A stretch of 64,000 nucleotides of DNA, from NCBI RefSeq assembly GCF_032118995.1, contig NC_092669.1, positions 9,857,501-9,921,500 of the forward strand, read 5' to 3'. The notes under the pieces are model-generated. The model worked only from the letters and a program-made list of their open reading frames with translations, did no database searches and had not been told where the DNA came from. This document shows, one piece after another, positions 30,739 through 42,216 of this stretch (positions within the stretch are counted from its first letter, which is position 1; each line of letters opens with the position of its first letter). The translations under genes were made by a program, and so were the position numbers. This stretch comes from Asterias amurensis (taxonomy: Eukaryota > Echinodermata > Asteroidea > Forcipulatida > Asteriidae).

Positions 30739-33700
30739 TTAGGAAATTAAGCCGTCTGTTCTCTGCCGATCGGCAATAGGACCTTCGTACACTCCATAGC
30801 GCCGCAGAAATTCCTGCGCATCTCGTTCACCTGTCTGGACCACTTTCTGCAGTACGTCCTTTTGTGGGGGGTTCAGGACGAACCCATACCCCCCGCGTTG
30901 CCCCCCGGAGCTGATCGGAACTCTGTACATATTGAAGGGCGAAGCTTCGAACCGTTCCTGGCTGATGTCTTTCCAGGTGGTGGTGATATTGTCTTGTGGA
31001 CGATAGTGGGCGGCCTGTTTGTTCGGGGAAATTGTTATGAGGGTCCCCTCTGGAAATTGAAGATCCTCGATTCCGCCGGGGTTTGTGTTGAGAAGTGAAC
31101 CATCGACCCAGAACTGGAGTTCAAGCATTCAAATTAGGATATAAAGACACAAAATTATTTTAAATTCAATTAAGAGAATATATATTATTTAATAGATGTT
31201 AAATTTGCATGGGGATAAAGCACATTAAAAGAACACGTTGCATTGGATCGGACGAGTTGGTTTTTGAAAAGCGTTTGAAACCGTTTGTTATGAAATGCAA
31301 TGGTTGAAAGATATTTTAAAAGTATAATGATCCATATATCACTCGAAATTTTACGGTTTTCCTTTTACGTCGCGAACTAACACGGTCGGCCAAGAGTCAA
31401 AATTTTGACTCCACAAAATGGCCGACCGTGTTTCTTCGCGACGCAAGGCGTGCAATTTCGAGGCATGTTTGTGTGGAACATTCTATTCACCTTTAAATTA
31501 TCTATCTAACCATTTGCATTTCATAACAAACGGTTTCAAATGCTTTTCAAAAGCCAACTCGACCGATCCAAGGCAACGTGTTCCTTTAAAGACCAGTCTT
31601 CTTACCAGTGTATCTCAACATATACATAAAATAACAAACATGTGAAAGTTTGAGCTCGATTGGTCGTCGGAGTTGCGAGATAACTATGAAAAAAACAAAA
31701 AACCTTGTCACTTGAAGTTGTGTGCTTTCAAACGCTTGATTTCGGAGACCTCAAATTCTAAACTTGAGGTCTCGAAATCAAACTCGTGGAAAATAACTTC
31801 TTTCTCGAAAACCACGTCCTTTCAGAGGGAGCCGCTTCTCACAATGTGTTATACTATCAACATCTCCCCATTACTCATTACAAAGTGAGGTTTTTTGCTG
31901 ATAATTATTTTGAGTAATTACCAATAGTGTCCACTGCCCTGTAAAATTGTTTGTAACCTACACACCGACGTGTGTTAGCACTTTCCCTACGGTTCTGTGA
32001 ACAAAATCACAAGCATTACTCGGTAAGGTTCGAACCCACGACCTTTGCAATTCTAGAGTTGATCAATTCTAAATCGCAAAGGTCGATGGGGTCGAATCCC
32101 GCCCAAGTAATATGCCTGCGATTATTTTTGTCATAAGTTGTCATCCAAGTATTTGTTTTGCAAAAAGAACCACTCGTTTTCTAAGTATAGGCGGCCTTAG
32201 GTCGACCTACGATTTTCTTGCGCCCGCAACAAACCGTCGGCAACGCACAGACAAAATATGCTCAGGTCACAACAACTGAGAAATCGTGCGCCTGCGATTG
32301 GTTCCCGACCGTCGGGATCACGTCGTATAAGTTGAAATTGTTCTACTCTTGCGACTGTTAATTTTTTCGAGCGGCAACCCTTTCAGATTGTCTTAAAATC
32401 ATCGCAGCTACGCTCAGGTCGTAAGTAATCGCCGATTGAAAAGTTCCCGAAGGTCTTAGCTCAGGCGCAGTGTGATCCCAACAAGGTCTGTTGCCGACTG
32501 TTTTTTATTGACGCAAGGTCGACCTGAGGCCGGCTTAAAACATTCACTTTCATTTGGACATATTTTTTTCAATTACATTATATTTTTTATTTCAGGACCT
32601 ATTGATCATTACGTATTGCCATTATTGACCTTAAGGCTCTGAACAGACGATCTTATTTACACCGTTTAAAGGCAGTGGACACTATTGGTAATTACTCAAA
32701 ATATTTATTAGCATAAAACCTTTCTTGGTGACGAGTAATGGGAAGAGGTTGATGGTATAAAACATTGTGAGAAACGGCTTCCACGAATTTGATTTCGATA
32801 CCTCAGGTTTAGAACTTGAGGTCTCGAAATCAACCATCTAAACGCACACAACTTCGTGTGACAAGGGTGTTTTTTCTTTCATTATTTTCTCGCAAGTTCG
32901 ATGACCGATTGAGCTCAAATTTTCACAGGTTTGTTATTTTATGCATATGTTGAGATACACCAACTTTGAAGGGTAGTCTTTGACAATTACCAATAGTGTC
33001 CACTGCCTTTAATAAGTTGTTTTGGTCCATACATAGTGAACAGGTGGTCTGAATCATTACCAAAATAAACTCACCTTCCCCTGGTACGACGGGGCCTTCC
33101 AGTCACTAAACCAAGGCACATATGTACCTGCCAGCAGAACCTGTTTCGTGAAGGAAAAAAAAACAAGAGCTCACAACTTTTCAAAATGTATAGTCACTGC
33201 ATTGGCTTAAAAAGAGGGCGTGAGGCGCAGTCGCCCCCACTCCTTGCTGGACCAAAACATGCACACAAAGAATGGTTCGATATATTTAACCACCCTCAAG
33301 TCTTTGCTCCCTTCCCCCCGCATAAAAAGGGGGGGAGTGTCTGATTGCAACGCAGTGTCTCTGCAAGTTAGAGGGGGCCATAAATAAGTAAGTCTCTAGC
33401 ATGACGCAAATCCACGACGCCCGTTCACGAATTCCTAAAAAAAAAATTTGGCTTCGTCAGTTCTTTTGAAAACGTTGCTTTCGGTGCAGGAGCCTGAGCA
33501 GAAGACAATGCCACAGTTTAGAAAATGGCACATAAACACTTTAAAATCACAAGAGGGCGCTATGGGACGCACCACTCTTAAATTAGGCCCTTTTCAAAAC
33601 CATGGATTCGGCTTTTGATTCGGCTTCAGGTACGTCTTCTAGTCTGAAGCCCTTAGCGCGAACGCAAACCACGCGCAACAGTGTCAAAACAACCGCGGGG

Positions 33701-34815
33701 CCAAGCTAGCCTGAGCCGAATCTGGAGCCGAAGCCGTGGATTCAAAGAGGGTCATTAGCCTACCTCTATTAATTCTTCCCTTGAGCTGAATGACGTCACA
33801 ATTTTCTTCTCTCCACACGCCCAAATTTTCCCGCCAAATTCAAGAACATTTGGCTTCTTAGTCGGCTGCGGAATAATGGCCGTCGTTTTGCATCTTGGGT
33901 CAGGGGTCACTGAGACCAGTTCCATGATGGGTACGTGGAGTCGACCCGAGCAACGGACATGCGCATCGTCCTTTAAGTGTGATTGGAGGATCTTCCGGAT
34001 GTCACTCATGAGGTCATATCCAGGGGTCACGGCACCAGAGGTCATAGCCGTTATTGATGCAGAAAGGTCAAAGATCGATCGCAGGTACTCCTATTTTAAA
34101 AAACACGTTATAAAATAATGTTGTTGTGAATTTTAAGAACACACTGAAAAGCAATATAAAAAAAGCTTTTGTCACTAAAATATGTGTTTTGATGAGTGGA
34201 ATGTGAATAAACAGAATAAGGTGAAAGTGTCCATTTTATTAACAAATTTAACAGTAGGCCCGACCCGAGAAGGCGCTGTTCGTGACGTCAATCGAGGCGC
34301 GTTATTTGAAGAAAAAATATGTAGTCTGGCCCCACATTTGAGGTTTTTTTTATTGAACGCTCACGCGATGCTATTTGTTCAACTTACAAAATGGCCGCAC
34401 AAACACACGCTGTGAGATGCCAGTTTTGTCAACTTAGAAAATGGGCCTGGGCGCATGCCGGGGCGCGTATATAGGCAAGTGCGCTCTCTAGTTCTTATAT
34501 ATAACTCTATGCTGTTTTGTCAACTTAGAAAATGGCCGCCTGCTCGCATACCGGGGCGCGTATTATAGGCCAGTGCGCGCTCTAGTCCTTTCTGATAAAG
34601 TCAGGGTACCAGTCTAAGTTTCATCTTACCGGTAGTCTCTCTGGTGCACTGAGCATGATGCAGGCGGTGATGGCTCCAGCCGATGTACCACCGTAGCAGT
34701 TGATCTTACGGATTAATTCTTTACCATGGTCCAGGAGGCAGATCGCTGAGCCTATGTTGTAGACCCCCATGAATGAGGTCCCTGCAAAGGTCAGATTGCA
34801 GGCGTCTGATGACAT
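30739..34815 (-). CDS. Patatin-like phospholipase domain protein B (PNPLA/adiponutrin type)
   Basis: Four exons: 34630-34815, 33764-34090, 33075-33140, 30739-31113. All junctions are GT-AG and phase 0, giving 317 aa. The start ATG 34815 follows the acceptor CCAACAG|G. Residues 8-17 carry the oxyanion-loop region LTFAGTSFMG, then GSAICLLDHG, and the nucleophile elbow G43-T-S-A-G47 with S45. After YVPWF in exon 3, exon 4 opens FWVDGSLL with D197 as the expected dyad partner. Members of this family hydrolyse triglyceride, retinyl ester or phospholipid acyl chains, usually at lipid droplets or membranes; which substrate applies cannot be read from the sequence. It is about half to two thirds the length of vertebrate PNPLA2/3, with no long C-terminal lipid-droplet region. 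Its second exon equals exons 2 and 3 of gene A joined. The catalytic motifs look intact, unlike gene A. Confidence 0.85.
31225..31589. repeat. TTAA-C element, full length, in intron 3 of patatin gene B
   Basis: TTAAAAGAACACGTTGCATT to CAAGGCAACGTGTTCCTTTAA with the CGGTCGGCCA central palindrome. Confidence 0.8.
31586..31940. repeat. TTAA-A element lacking its left terminus, joined to TTAA-C
   Basis: Begins at the TTAA shared with the TTAA-C copy, then AGACCAGTCTTCTTACC, and runs to CCAATAGTGTCCACTGCC. Confidence 0.7.
31950..32150. repeat. Head-to-head SINE palindrome, imperfect
   Basis: A SINE on one strand (ACACCGACGTGTGTTAGC...GGTTCGAACCCACGACC) is followed at once by the opposite strand of the same head (GCAAAGGTCGATGGGGTCGAATCCC...TGCCTGCGATT). 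Same arrangement as at 46831-47165 but more diverged. Confidence 0.65.
32185..32540. repeat. Long foldback with TTAGGTCGACCTACG ends
   Basis: GGCCTTAGGTCGACCT and AGGTCGACCTGAGGCC are inverted ends of an otherwise weakly folding, GC-richer segment. No coding sequence. Confidence 0.5.
32666..33012. repeat. TTAA-A element with small internal deletion
   Basis: 347 bp. TTAAAGGCAGTGGACACTAT to GTCCACTGCCTTTAA; about 40 bases after GAAACGGCT are missing relative to the copy at 3270. Confidence 0.8.
33585..33755. repeat. Foldback beside the exon 2 donor of patatin gene B
   Basis: CCCTTTTCAAAACCATGGATTC and AAGCCGTGGATTCAAAGAGGG are inverted ends, with GGCTTCAG-type inverted pieces inside. It ends about 10 bases from the splice donor at 33763. 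Confidence 0.65.
34375..34603. repeat. 90-bp tandem repeat in intron 1 of patatin gene B
   Basis: TTTTGTCAACTTAGAAAATG begins units at 34424 and 34514. A shorter relative (TTGTTCAACTTACAAAATGG) begins near 34374. Confidence 0.7.
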
Positions 34816-35032
34816 CCTGTTGGTTGACACATTAAACGCCAATAAGTAAGCAACAAAATATATACCCCCCCCCCCCCCAAGAAAAAGAGCTTGTACGTGT
34901 AGCTCTAACGTACATAAGTTCATATTTCTTTATCAAGATCATTGCGCACGAATTTTCCGAAATGTACATAAAGTAACAGATTCTCTTATGACAGTAGAAA
35001 GATTGTTCCAAATAATTGGCCAAGCTACACAC

Positions 35033-36622
35033 CGAACGCTTTTTGACCGAGAACTTTACTTGCTCGGTGAACGTTCAAGCGAGTGATGTCAAGATGTTGA
35101 CCAAAAAAGTGTAATGTGACAGTATAGAGTGGAAATATATCGAGGAGTAGTTTTGTCAAGCATTTAAAAAGACAAGAAGAACAGCAATGTTAAATTGGAT
35201 TCGTTCTTTAATCGGTAACCAAGGATGTTCCATAAGTGATGGGATGTTATCTCTTGGGTGTGAAACATAAACGAGCTACACCATTTTGTAATCGTTGAAC
35301 TCTTTCGAATTCATATGACGTGGCACCAAACTAAGGAGATTCTCATTATAGAAGAACTAAATTTGCACCATTGATTTTCTATCGATTCACAATTGATGAA
35401 AATGAGTAGTTCTTGCTGCCGACCTTTTAAGAAGTTAACTAAAAGCAATTGAATAATCTGATTAAATAAGACTAAGGAATGCCGAACGCTGTTGACACTT
35501 AAAGAACGTTACAGATTTAGTAAGAAACAAAAATCGTGAAGATCACAGATTTACGTAAAACTTACACAGGCTATTAATAATAACTATATAACTATAAAAT
35601 CCGTTTCTCACTATGCTTTCTTTCACTGTTATCTCGCAACTTCGACGACCAATTGAGCTCAAATTTTCACAATTTTGTTATTTGATGCATTATGTTGAGA
35701 TACACCATGAGGAGACTGGTCTTTGACAACTACCAATAGTGTCCAGTGTCTTCAAGAAGTTTACCCAATGCAATCGAAAGATCTTACTTAATACGGTCGA
35801 CCATATGAATGTCTATCTGTTGAGATTTTACATTTTGATTGATGCATGCCGATGAAATGGAGCATAATTTCCTGAATGAAATTTAATGAGCCGGGTATTA
35901 ACAAATTGAATGGACTCACCTGATGTGTCGTAATTACCAACACTGTTGTTATAAGAAGCCGTGTGCGTGCACCTGGCTGAAGTCTCTATCAGCGATAACA
36001 CTCTTGCCACAACAGACTCTTTCAGTACCTAAAAATCTGTTCACGGTTTAACATGCAAACAATGGTCAATATTTACACAGATTGAATGGTGTTCTTTTGA
36101 TGGTGTGAATCTGTTCCTGTTTGCACACTTACAGCTACAAGGACAGAACAGACAACTGAAGAATGTAGAAAACACCAGTCGCTATGAACAGAGTCTTCAA
36201 GACAAACATACAACACACACAACGATTTTAAGTTTGTATACACTTTGAAAACGCACGAGATTAACGGCTGCTTGTTTGTGCGAGATCACTTAAAATAATC
36301 ATCAGGTGCAGCAGTTGCATGGGTGGGGCAGGATCCTGTGGCCCTTCCCTTCTCCTCAGATGATATCGAAAACATACACATAAATGGCTGGTTCGATACA
36401 ATTAACACAGCCCCCCCCCCCGCAAAAAAACCAACCCAAACAAAACGAATGGAAATGTAAATTTAACCACAGTTTTACAATTAATCGAGAGGGACATGGA
36501 ACTAAAGTCAGAATACATTAACGAATGGGAACGACTCTGGGAATTGATGGCAATACACACATTGCAGCATTGGAAAGTAAATAATGACTTTGAAAAACTT
36601 TTCTCTCCAAGTTTACGAGTTA
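35033..36622. other. Upstream region of patatin gene B
   Basis: Contains a TTAA-A half (35612-35757). On the minus strand there is a good donor, CATCAG|GTGAGT, at 35920/35919 that could close a 5' untranslated exon of patatin gene B. No coding exon is supported. Confidence 0.3.
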
Positions 36623-37007
36623 TTAAATGAAGTGAACACTATCGGTATTTACTCAAAATAATTATTAGCACATAACATTACTTGGTAACGAGTAATGGGG
36701 AGAGGTTAATAGTATAAAACATTGTGAGAAACGGCTCCCTCTGAAGTAACGTAGTTTTCGAGAAAGAAATAATTTTCCACGAATTGGATTTCGAGACCTC
36801 AGATTTAGAATTTGAGGTCTCGAAACCAAGCATCTGAAAGCACACAACTTCGTGTGACAAGGGTGTTTTTTCTTTCATAGTTTACTTGCAACTTTGACAA
36901 CCCAATGGAGCTGAAATTTTCACAGGTTGGTTATTATGCATATGTTGAGATACACCAAGTGAGAAGACTGGTCTTTGACAATTACCAATAGTGTCCAGTG
37001 TCTTTAA
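36623..37007. repeat. TTAA-A element, full length
   Basis: TTAAATGAAGTGAACACTAT to GTGTCCAGTGTCTTTAA. Confidence 0.8.
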
Positions 37008-37156
37008 TGTAGTTATTAAAAAAATAAAAATATAACACTAAGTGCAATCACCTCAAATTTGAATCTGAGAAGCGTTACCGACAGTAACATTTCTTGTGTA
37101 TTCCAGTTAACATTCTTCTCTGACTGGACGTCACCACAAACGGGGGTTCAACCAAA

Positions 37157-37322
37157 CGTATATAGGGTTTGGCGTTTAGCTTCCCCGGGTCGACCCCGGT
37201 ACGTGGCGTTTTTTTCTTTCCAGGACGAACGTGTGCAGATAGTTACCCACGTTCGTCCTGGGAAAAAAAACACCACACACCGGGGTCGACCCAGGGAAGC
37301 TAAACGAACGCACCCATATTAA
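37157..37322. repeat. Foldback with GTTTAGCTTCCCCGGGTCGA arms
   Basis: Arms of about 60 bases: GTTTAGCTTCCCCGGGTCGA...CCAGGACGAACGTG and CACGTTCGTCCTGG...GGGAAGCTAAAC, separated by about 15 bases. A strong hairpin. Confidence 0.75.
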
Positions 37323-37541
37323 ATGTGCAGGACAAAGCTATGGCCTCCACGTGTGTATAAGTACACAATCTAACACAACTTCTCAACAATTGTTTTATCG
37401 ATTGGAATTATTAGTCTTCCAGACGTTTAAAAATTACATGAGACTGACAAACACAAATCGATATTGCGGCTAAATAAATAAGCGTGTCGCAGACTGCAGA
37501 TCTTTTCAGAACATGACACAATGAGGCAAAACGAGTGAACA

Positions 37542-37822
37542 TTAAAGGGACACGTTGCCTTGGATTGGGCAAGTTGGTCTATGAAAAGTGTTTGAAACCG
37601 TTTGTAAGAAAATGCATATGGTTCACACAAATTATTATGTCTCAAATGATTTTCCTTATTCGTCTTGAACAACCATTGCACGCCATTTTGTGGAGTCTAG
37701 TCTGGAACTTCGACACAAGTTATTGTGTGGATCATTATTTTCTACTTTTAAAACATTTTTCCAACCAGATGCATTTCATAACAAACGGTTTCAAACACTT
37801 TTCATAGACCAACTCGCCCAAT
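37542..37822. repeat. TTAA-C element, internally shortened
   Basis: TTAAAGGGACACGTTGCCTT to ATAGACCAACTCGCCCAA. The central palindrome is largely lost. Confidence 0.7.
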
Positions 37823-37955
37823 AGAGTGAACGCCGGGTAAGTTCAACTCGATCTAGAGTGAAGTTCGTTTTCACTCAAAAAGAGTGAAACAAAAAATTGA
37901 CTTCAAAAGGGCGAAACTGACACCATTCGAAAAAGAAAAGGCGAAGTTGATCAAA
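37815..37955. repeat. AGAGTGAA-motif repeat
   Basis: AGAGTGAA and TTCACTC recur in both orientations, as at 17893-18135. Confidence 0.45.
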
Positions 37956-38559
37956 TCAACCAATTAACCTACTTTTGTGGTCATATTCAAATGGACAATT
38001 TGTTCCGTCGCTACAAGTTTATCTTTCCCCTAGCCCTGACTGCCTTACACTTTCGTATTTTTGTATCTGTGTACGCGTTATACAGAGGAAGAGTTCTATA
38101 CAGGGCTACCTTTCCCCGTACATTTTATTAGTCAAAATTTGACAACAAGCACCTTTTCCCCAACACTGTTACAAAAATATCAACCATGCAAAGAATTTTC
38201 TGTGGGTGATTTCTCTCTGACTTTACTAAATATCTCCTACTATATTGTATGACAACAGGCAACTCATTTTGCCCAACATCGTTACCCAAAATATCCACTG
38301 CAGTCACTGCAGTCACCCATGCAAGGAATTTGCTACCCCCGGAGTTTCATTGTGAGTTAGAGGTTATGTTGCCATGGCTCCCGGCAACAAAGTGAACCCT
38401 ATGGGGTGCTAAACTCACTGAGGGTGATCGATTGGCTATTCATGGTCGAACTGGGTTTACACAAAACAACACCTGATGATGATATACAGGAACACTGATT
38501 GCGGGATTTGTATCCCATAGTTATCGTGTCACATAGTTTGTGTGTTGAATCGTTCGACT
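37956..38559. other. No gene seen
   Basis: Two loosely similar segments around CCCCAACACTGTTAC and CCCAACATCGTTACC (38158 and 38270) suggest an old local duplication. Confidence 0.35.
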
Positions 38560-38707
38560 GGGGTGGATTTCACAGAGTCAAGACTAGTCTTATCTCAAGT
38601 TAGGACGAATTACTCGTCCTACACTAGCCTTCGGTTTTCAATTAACTCCTAATGGGTCATAGACTTTAGTTCAAAGTTAGCATCATCTTTGTGAAATCGA
38701 CCCCTGG
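38560..38707. repeat. GGACTAGTCC-type foldback, diverged
   Basis: GGATTTCACAGAGTCAAGAC at one end and TTTGTGAAATCGACCCC at the other, as at 19908-20058. Confidence 0.6.
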
Positions 38708-39469
38708 TACATGAGCACAGCCACACTCAAGGATAGCTTACACACTTTGTTTAGTGTCCATATTTTATGAGCAAAAGTTTGAAAATCACTGTGTGGCAGC
38801 AGTTATTTTTATGTCAGTTTAACAGTCGCTGTGTCAATGATGAATTGAAGTGCTTGATGGGGTTTGTAGAATACAAGATCTGCAATTAGAGTTTCTCAAT
38901 TATGTATCTGTTGTTCATTTGGTTTTTTGGTTTTTTAAGAAAGGTTATCCAATATTGGGGATGTGCGCATGTACTATCCTATGTCAACAAACTGCAAATT
39001 GGTGAGCTTTCTTGGCTAAAATCGCAAAAAGGACATAAAATGTTTCACGACACAGCTAATCCCATTGCAATACATCAACATGGTGTGTATTTACCAAAAC
39101 AAGTCAGTGGAACAGCAAAAGTAGTGCAAAAACATCAATGTATTTATAAATAGGGCATACTCGCCATTGGTGTAATAATTTGGCACTATAGCTCTGTAAG
39201 GTTGCAGCTGGGCCTCACACATTGAGCAGACGACACTAACCTTTTACAGTTCTGGTAAAATATTAGGCCAGTAGTTGGCCTATTTTTTCTTTTAAGCAAA
39301 GCTCGATAGGATTGTCATTGCTCTATAGTCAGAATAAACACCTTACCTCAATGCTCAAAGTTTCACTTTCAGCTCCAATGCAGGTCAACTAAATTCACCA
39401 TAAATCAACGCACGGTCCATTGGTGTGATAGGTACCCTTCTATTTACAGGCAGAGTGATAACGTGAAAA
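38708..39469. other. No gene seen
   Basis: An 83-codon frame at 38902-39153 has no recognisable motif. Confidence 0.35.
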
Positions 39470-39665
39470 TGACGTATCAAAAGCTGACGGGCACGTAGCC
39501 TTCAGTCAAGGCGCACGCGGTGGCGGTGCATGTCACGCACCTATTTGGCCGCTCGCGCTGGTGTTTTTTTTCGTTCGTGACTTTTGGGGTCGTGTGTGAC
39601 ATCCAGGAGGTGCCGCGTGCGCCTTGACTAAAGGCTAACGGGCAAGGTGTACGCGATCCTGGCAA
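39470..39665. repeat. Foldback with AGTCAAGGCGCACGCGG arms
   Basis: AGCCTTCAGTCAAGGCGCACGCGG and CCGCGTGCGCCTTGACTAAAGGCT are inverted, about 85 bases apart. Confidence 0.7.
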
Positions 39666-40357
39666 GTGGAAAGCTGGCGATTGCGGCTGGAGAGAAAGAC
39701 TATAGGTAACAAAAGCGAGCCTTGGTAACGCATGGTCATGAATTATAGACTACCCGAGTGGAGACTAGTTCTCGTTTTGTTTAAAATTGATGAAGTTATA
39801 AATAAGTAATTTGAGGTGGGTCAATACAGCAAGGGTGTTTTCCCCCATTATTCTCTTGCAACTTCAAGCCCAAACTGAGCCAAAATTTACACACGTTTGT
39901 TAGTGTATGCATTATGTCGAGCCAACTGAGAATAAGTTATTGGTCTTTTTTTTTTTTTTGGGGGGGGGGGGGGTCGCTGCAGTTGTTGAGACATTATTAC
40001 TTGCGAGTCCAAAACCCAATGGTTGAAACAGTGAAACTCAACAATGGACTTTTCCCAATAGTTTCTTGTAACTTTGATAATCGACTGATAAGCCAAGTTA
40101 TAACACACCTCTTGCTTGTTCTGTATTCTGGTTGGCTGAAACACAGTCACGTGGGATGAACTATAGTATAGTGATCGCGCGCGCGTGTTTTGCGGGATCC
40201 CGAGCGGGCACTAGTCTTTGAAAATAGTGCCCGGTTACAGAGCCCTCTCTGGACTTGAACCGTGAACAGCAATTACGAAACTTTCTTTCTTTTCCAGATT
40301 TCTGTTCTTATTTCACATTTAAGACCGAGCTGTGGTATATAAAACACATATTGACTG
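39666..40357. other. No gene seen
   Basis: Includes a T/G homopolymer tract at 39945-39973 and worn pieces of TTAA-A (GTATGCATTATGTCGAGCC). Confidence 0.4.
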
Positions 40358-40505
40358 GCATAATTCGGTAACTAGTGTAAGTCTATTCCCCCTGTGAGTG
40401 ACCAGAAGAGGTACCCATTTACCTCGGCATTCGGCCTCGGGAAATAGGTCGCTCTTCTGGTCACTCAAAGTCCCTCGTGGGAATAGACGTATACTAGTTA
40501 CCTCG
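40358..40505. repeat. Foldback with GGTAACTAGTGTAAGTCTAT arms
   Basis: GGTAACTAGTGTAAGTCTAT, GTGACCAGAAGAG and their complements CTCTTCTGGTCAC and ATAGACGTATACTAGTTACC surround a short GC loop. Confidence 0.7.
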
Positions 40506-40676
40506 TTGTCAGTCAATGATCTATTTCGTCAGAAACCCCACTAATGTTATGGCGTCCCACAAGGACCGGCCAATGGACCCCACGATTTCACCTACACAAT
40601 TTGCCATGTTGTAATAATAGTATTGGATTTCAAAGTCAAAATCTAGTTTTATTTTTGCATGGATTTCCACTTATAC

Positions 40677-41302
40677 TTGAAGGCAATGGACACTATTGGT
40701 AATTGTCAAATATCAGTATTCTCACTTGGTCTATCCCAACATATGCATAACATAACAAATCTGTGAAAATGCGGACTAAATTGGTCGTCGAAGTTCCAAG
40801 AGAATAGTGAAAGAAAAATGTTTTCTTTTGCACAATGTGTGTGCTTTCAGCAGGTGCCTAAAAAGGGCCCCAGGTCAAAATTCCAGTTGAACCTAGTTAA
40901 CTGGGGTCAACTGGTTCAACTGGTTAGTGACCAAACTCGTCCATTTTCCATATTAACCAACTGGTTTGGACTAGGTTTAACTGTGTTCAACTAGGTTGAA
41001 ATTATAAACCAGTTGGTCTCTGTCCATTTTCCATATTAAACCAACTGGTTTTAACTGTGTTTAACTAGTTTATCAACTGGTTTTCTACTAGTTCCAGTTA
41101 AACCCAGTTTAACTAGGTTCAACTGGAATTTTGACCTGGGGCTGCAGCCCAGAAGATTTTTTGATGTGACAAATTAATACCTTTCTAAAAGAAAACTTCG
41201 TTACTTCAGGGGGAGCCGTTTCTCACAATGTTTTATACAGTTTACACACCACACTGTGCTAACAATTATACTGAGTAATTACCAATAGTATCCAGTACAT
41301 TG
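40677..41302. repeat. TTAA-A element with nested insertion
   Basis: Left part GAAGGCAATGGACACTATTG to GCCTAAAAAGG, right part GTTACTTCAGGGGGAGCCGT to CCAATAGTATCCAGTAC. The middle is occupied by the element at 40868-41152. Confidence 0.7.
40868..41152. mobile_element. Element of AACTGG/AACTAG repeats with CCCCAGGTCAAAATTCCAGT ends
   Basis: Inverted termini GCCCCAGGTCAAAATTCCAG and CTGGAATTTTGACCTGGGGC. The interior consists almost wholly of permuted AACTGGTT, AACTAGGTT and their complements, with GTCCATTTTCCATATTAA twice. Inserted in a TTAA-A element. Confidence 0.7.
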
Positions 41303-42216
41303 AGAGGCAAAAGCAACATGGTTTTTTTTGCATGGATTTCCAATTTTACTGAAGAGCCCTTCGTTTCTGCCACAGACGAGAGTGAAACTGTGATAGCCAA
41401 AACACTACAAGGAACTAACCGCAGGGACATTTATTTATAACTAAACAGTGTCAGTAAAATCCCAGCTAACTCTTTCTTTCGAATGCCTTTCATTTGTAAG
41501 AACAAAGCGTTGGAGTCAACTACACCAGTAGGCTACACTACTTCAGCTGAACCGTTCGGTGTGAGAAGTGTTGTCGTGTGATGGGCCTTTCCTTTCACAA
41601 CAAAACTGGAAAGATCCACCAAAACATCGTGTTTGATTGTCCTGAGGAGTCTCAAATGAAAGATATTCAATCATTTCCGATAAGTCTGTATTTTAGTTGC
41701 CTTATTTCAGTCTGCCTTATTTTCGTGTGTCTGAAGTTAATATTCGCGGACTCACACGCAAACATTTTTGATGGAAAAGTGTCGGCTCTTTTGTACAAAC
41801 AAAATATTTTTGAATGTAATTATCGTGGCCAGTTTGGATGCTGAAAATACTGGGAGGTTGGGTGTCTTTGCGGAGCTTGATGAGAGTGGACTTCAGCAGT
41901 GACAGGTACGCCACATGGTTTAGCTAAGCCCATGCGTAGTGGCTTACCATTTCACACTTCCGCGACTGGGTTCGAGTTGTTTTCTTCCTCCATGGTTCGA
42001 GGAACAAAACTCTATGTCCAAACATAGTCTGAATTGTGGATTTATCTCTCGCACCGAAGACCACAGCGTCCGTGCACACCTTTCTCGGTTTCTGATCAGT
42101 TCTTTTTGAGACATCAACAGACTGCTTAAAGCAATCTTAGACCACACTGCATGCCTGATGCAATTCAGGCTTTTATCATATGACTCGAAATCTGGCTGAC
42201 CATTTCTTTCAAAAAC
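41303..42216. other. 5' flank of the ZU5/death-domain gene
   Basis: No coding exon supported. A frame at 41581-41844 encodes a hydrophobic stretch but cannot be joined in frame (see rejected items). A hairpin-like TGCATGCCTGATGCAATTCAGGC lies at 42148. Confidence 0.4.

Noticed and set aside
19350-34815. Idea that the patatin genes and the death-domain adaptor form one immune effector cluster.
   Set aside because: They are on opposite strands, 7.4 kb apart at the closest, with no shared regulatory sequence seen. Proximity alone is not evidence of joint function.
41581-41844. Frame upstream of the adaptor gene with a hydrophobic segment (LYFSCLISVCLIFVCLKLIF), considered as a membrane-anchor exon like that of UNC5CL.
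   Set aside because: An in-frame TGA precedes ATG 42217 and no AG lies between them, so the frame cannot be spliced onto the known start. Its donors are also weak.
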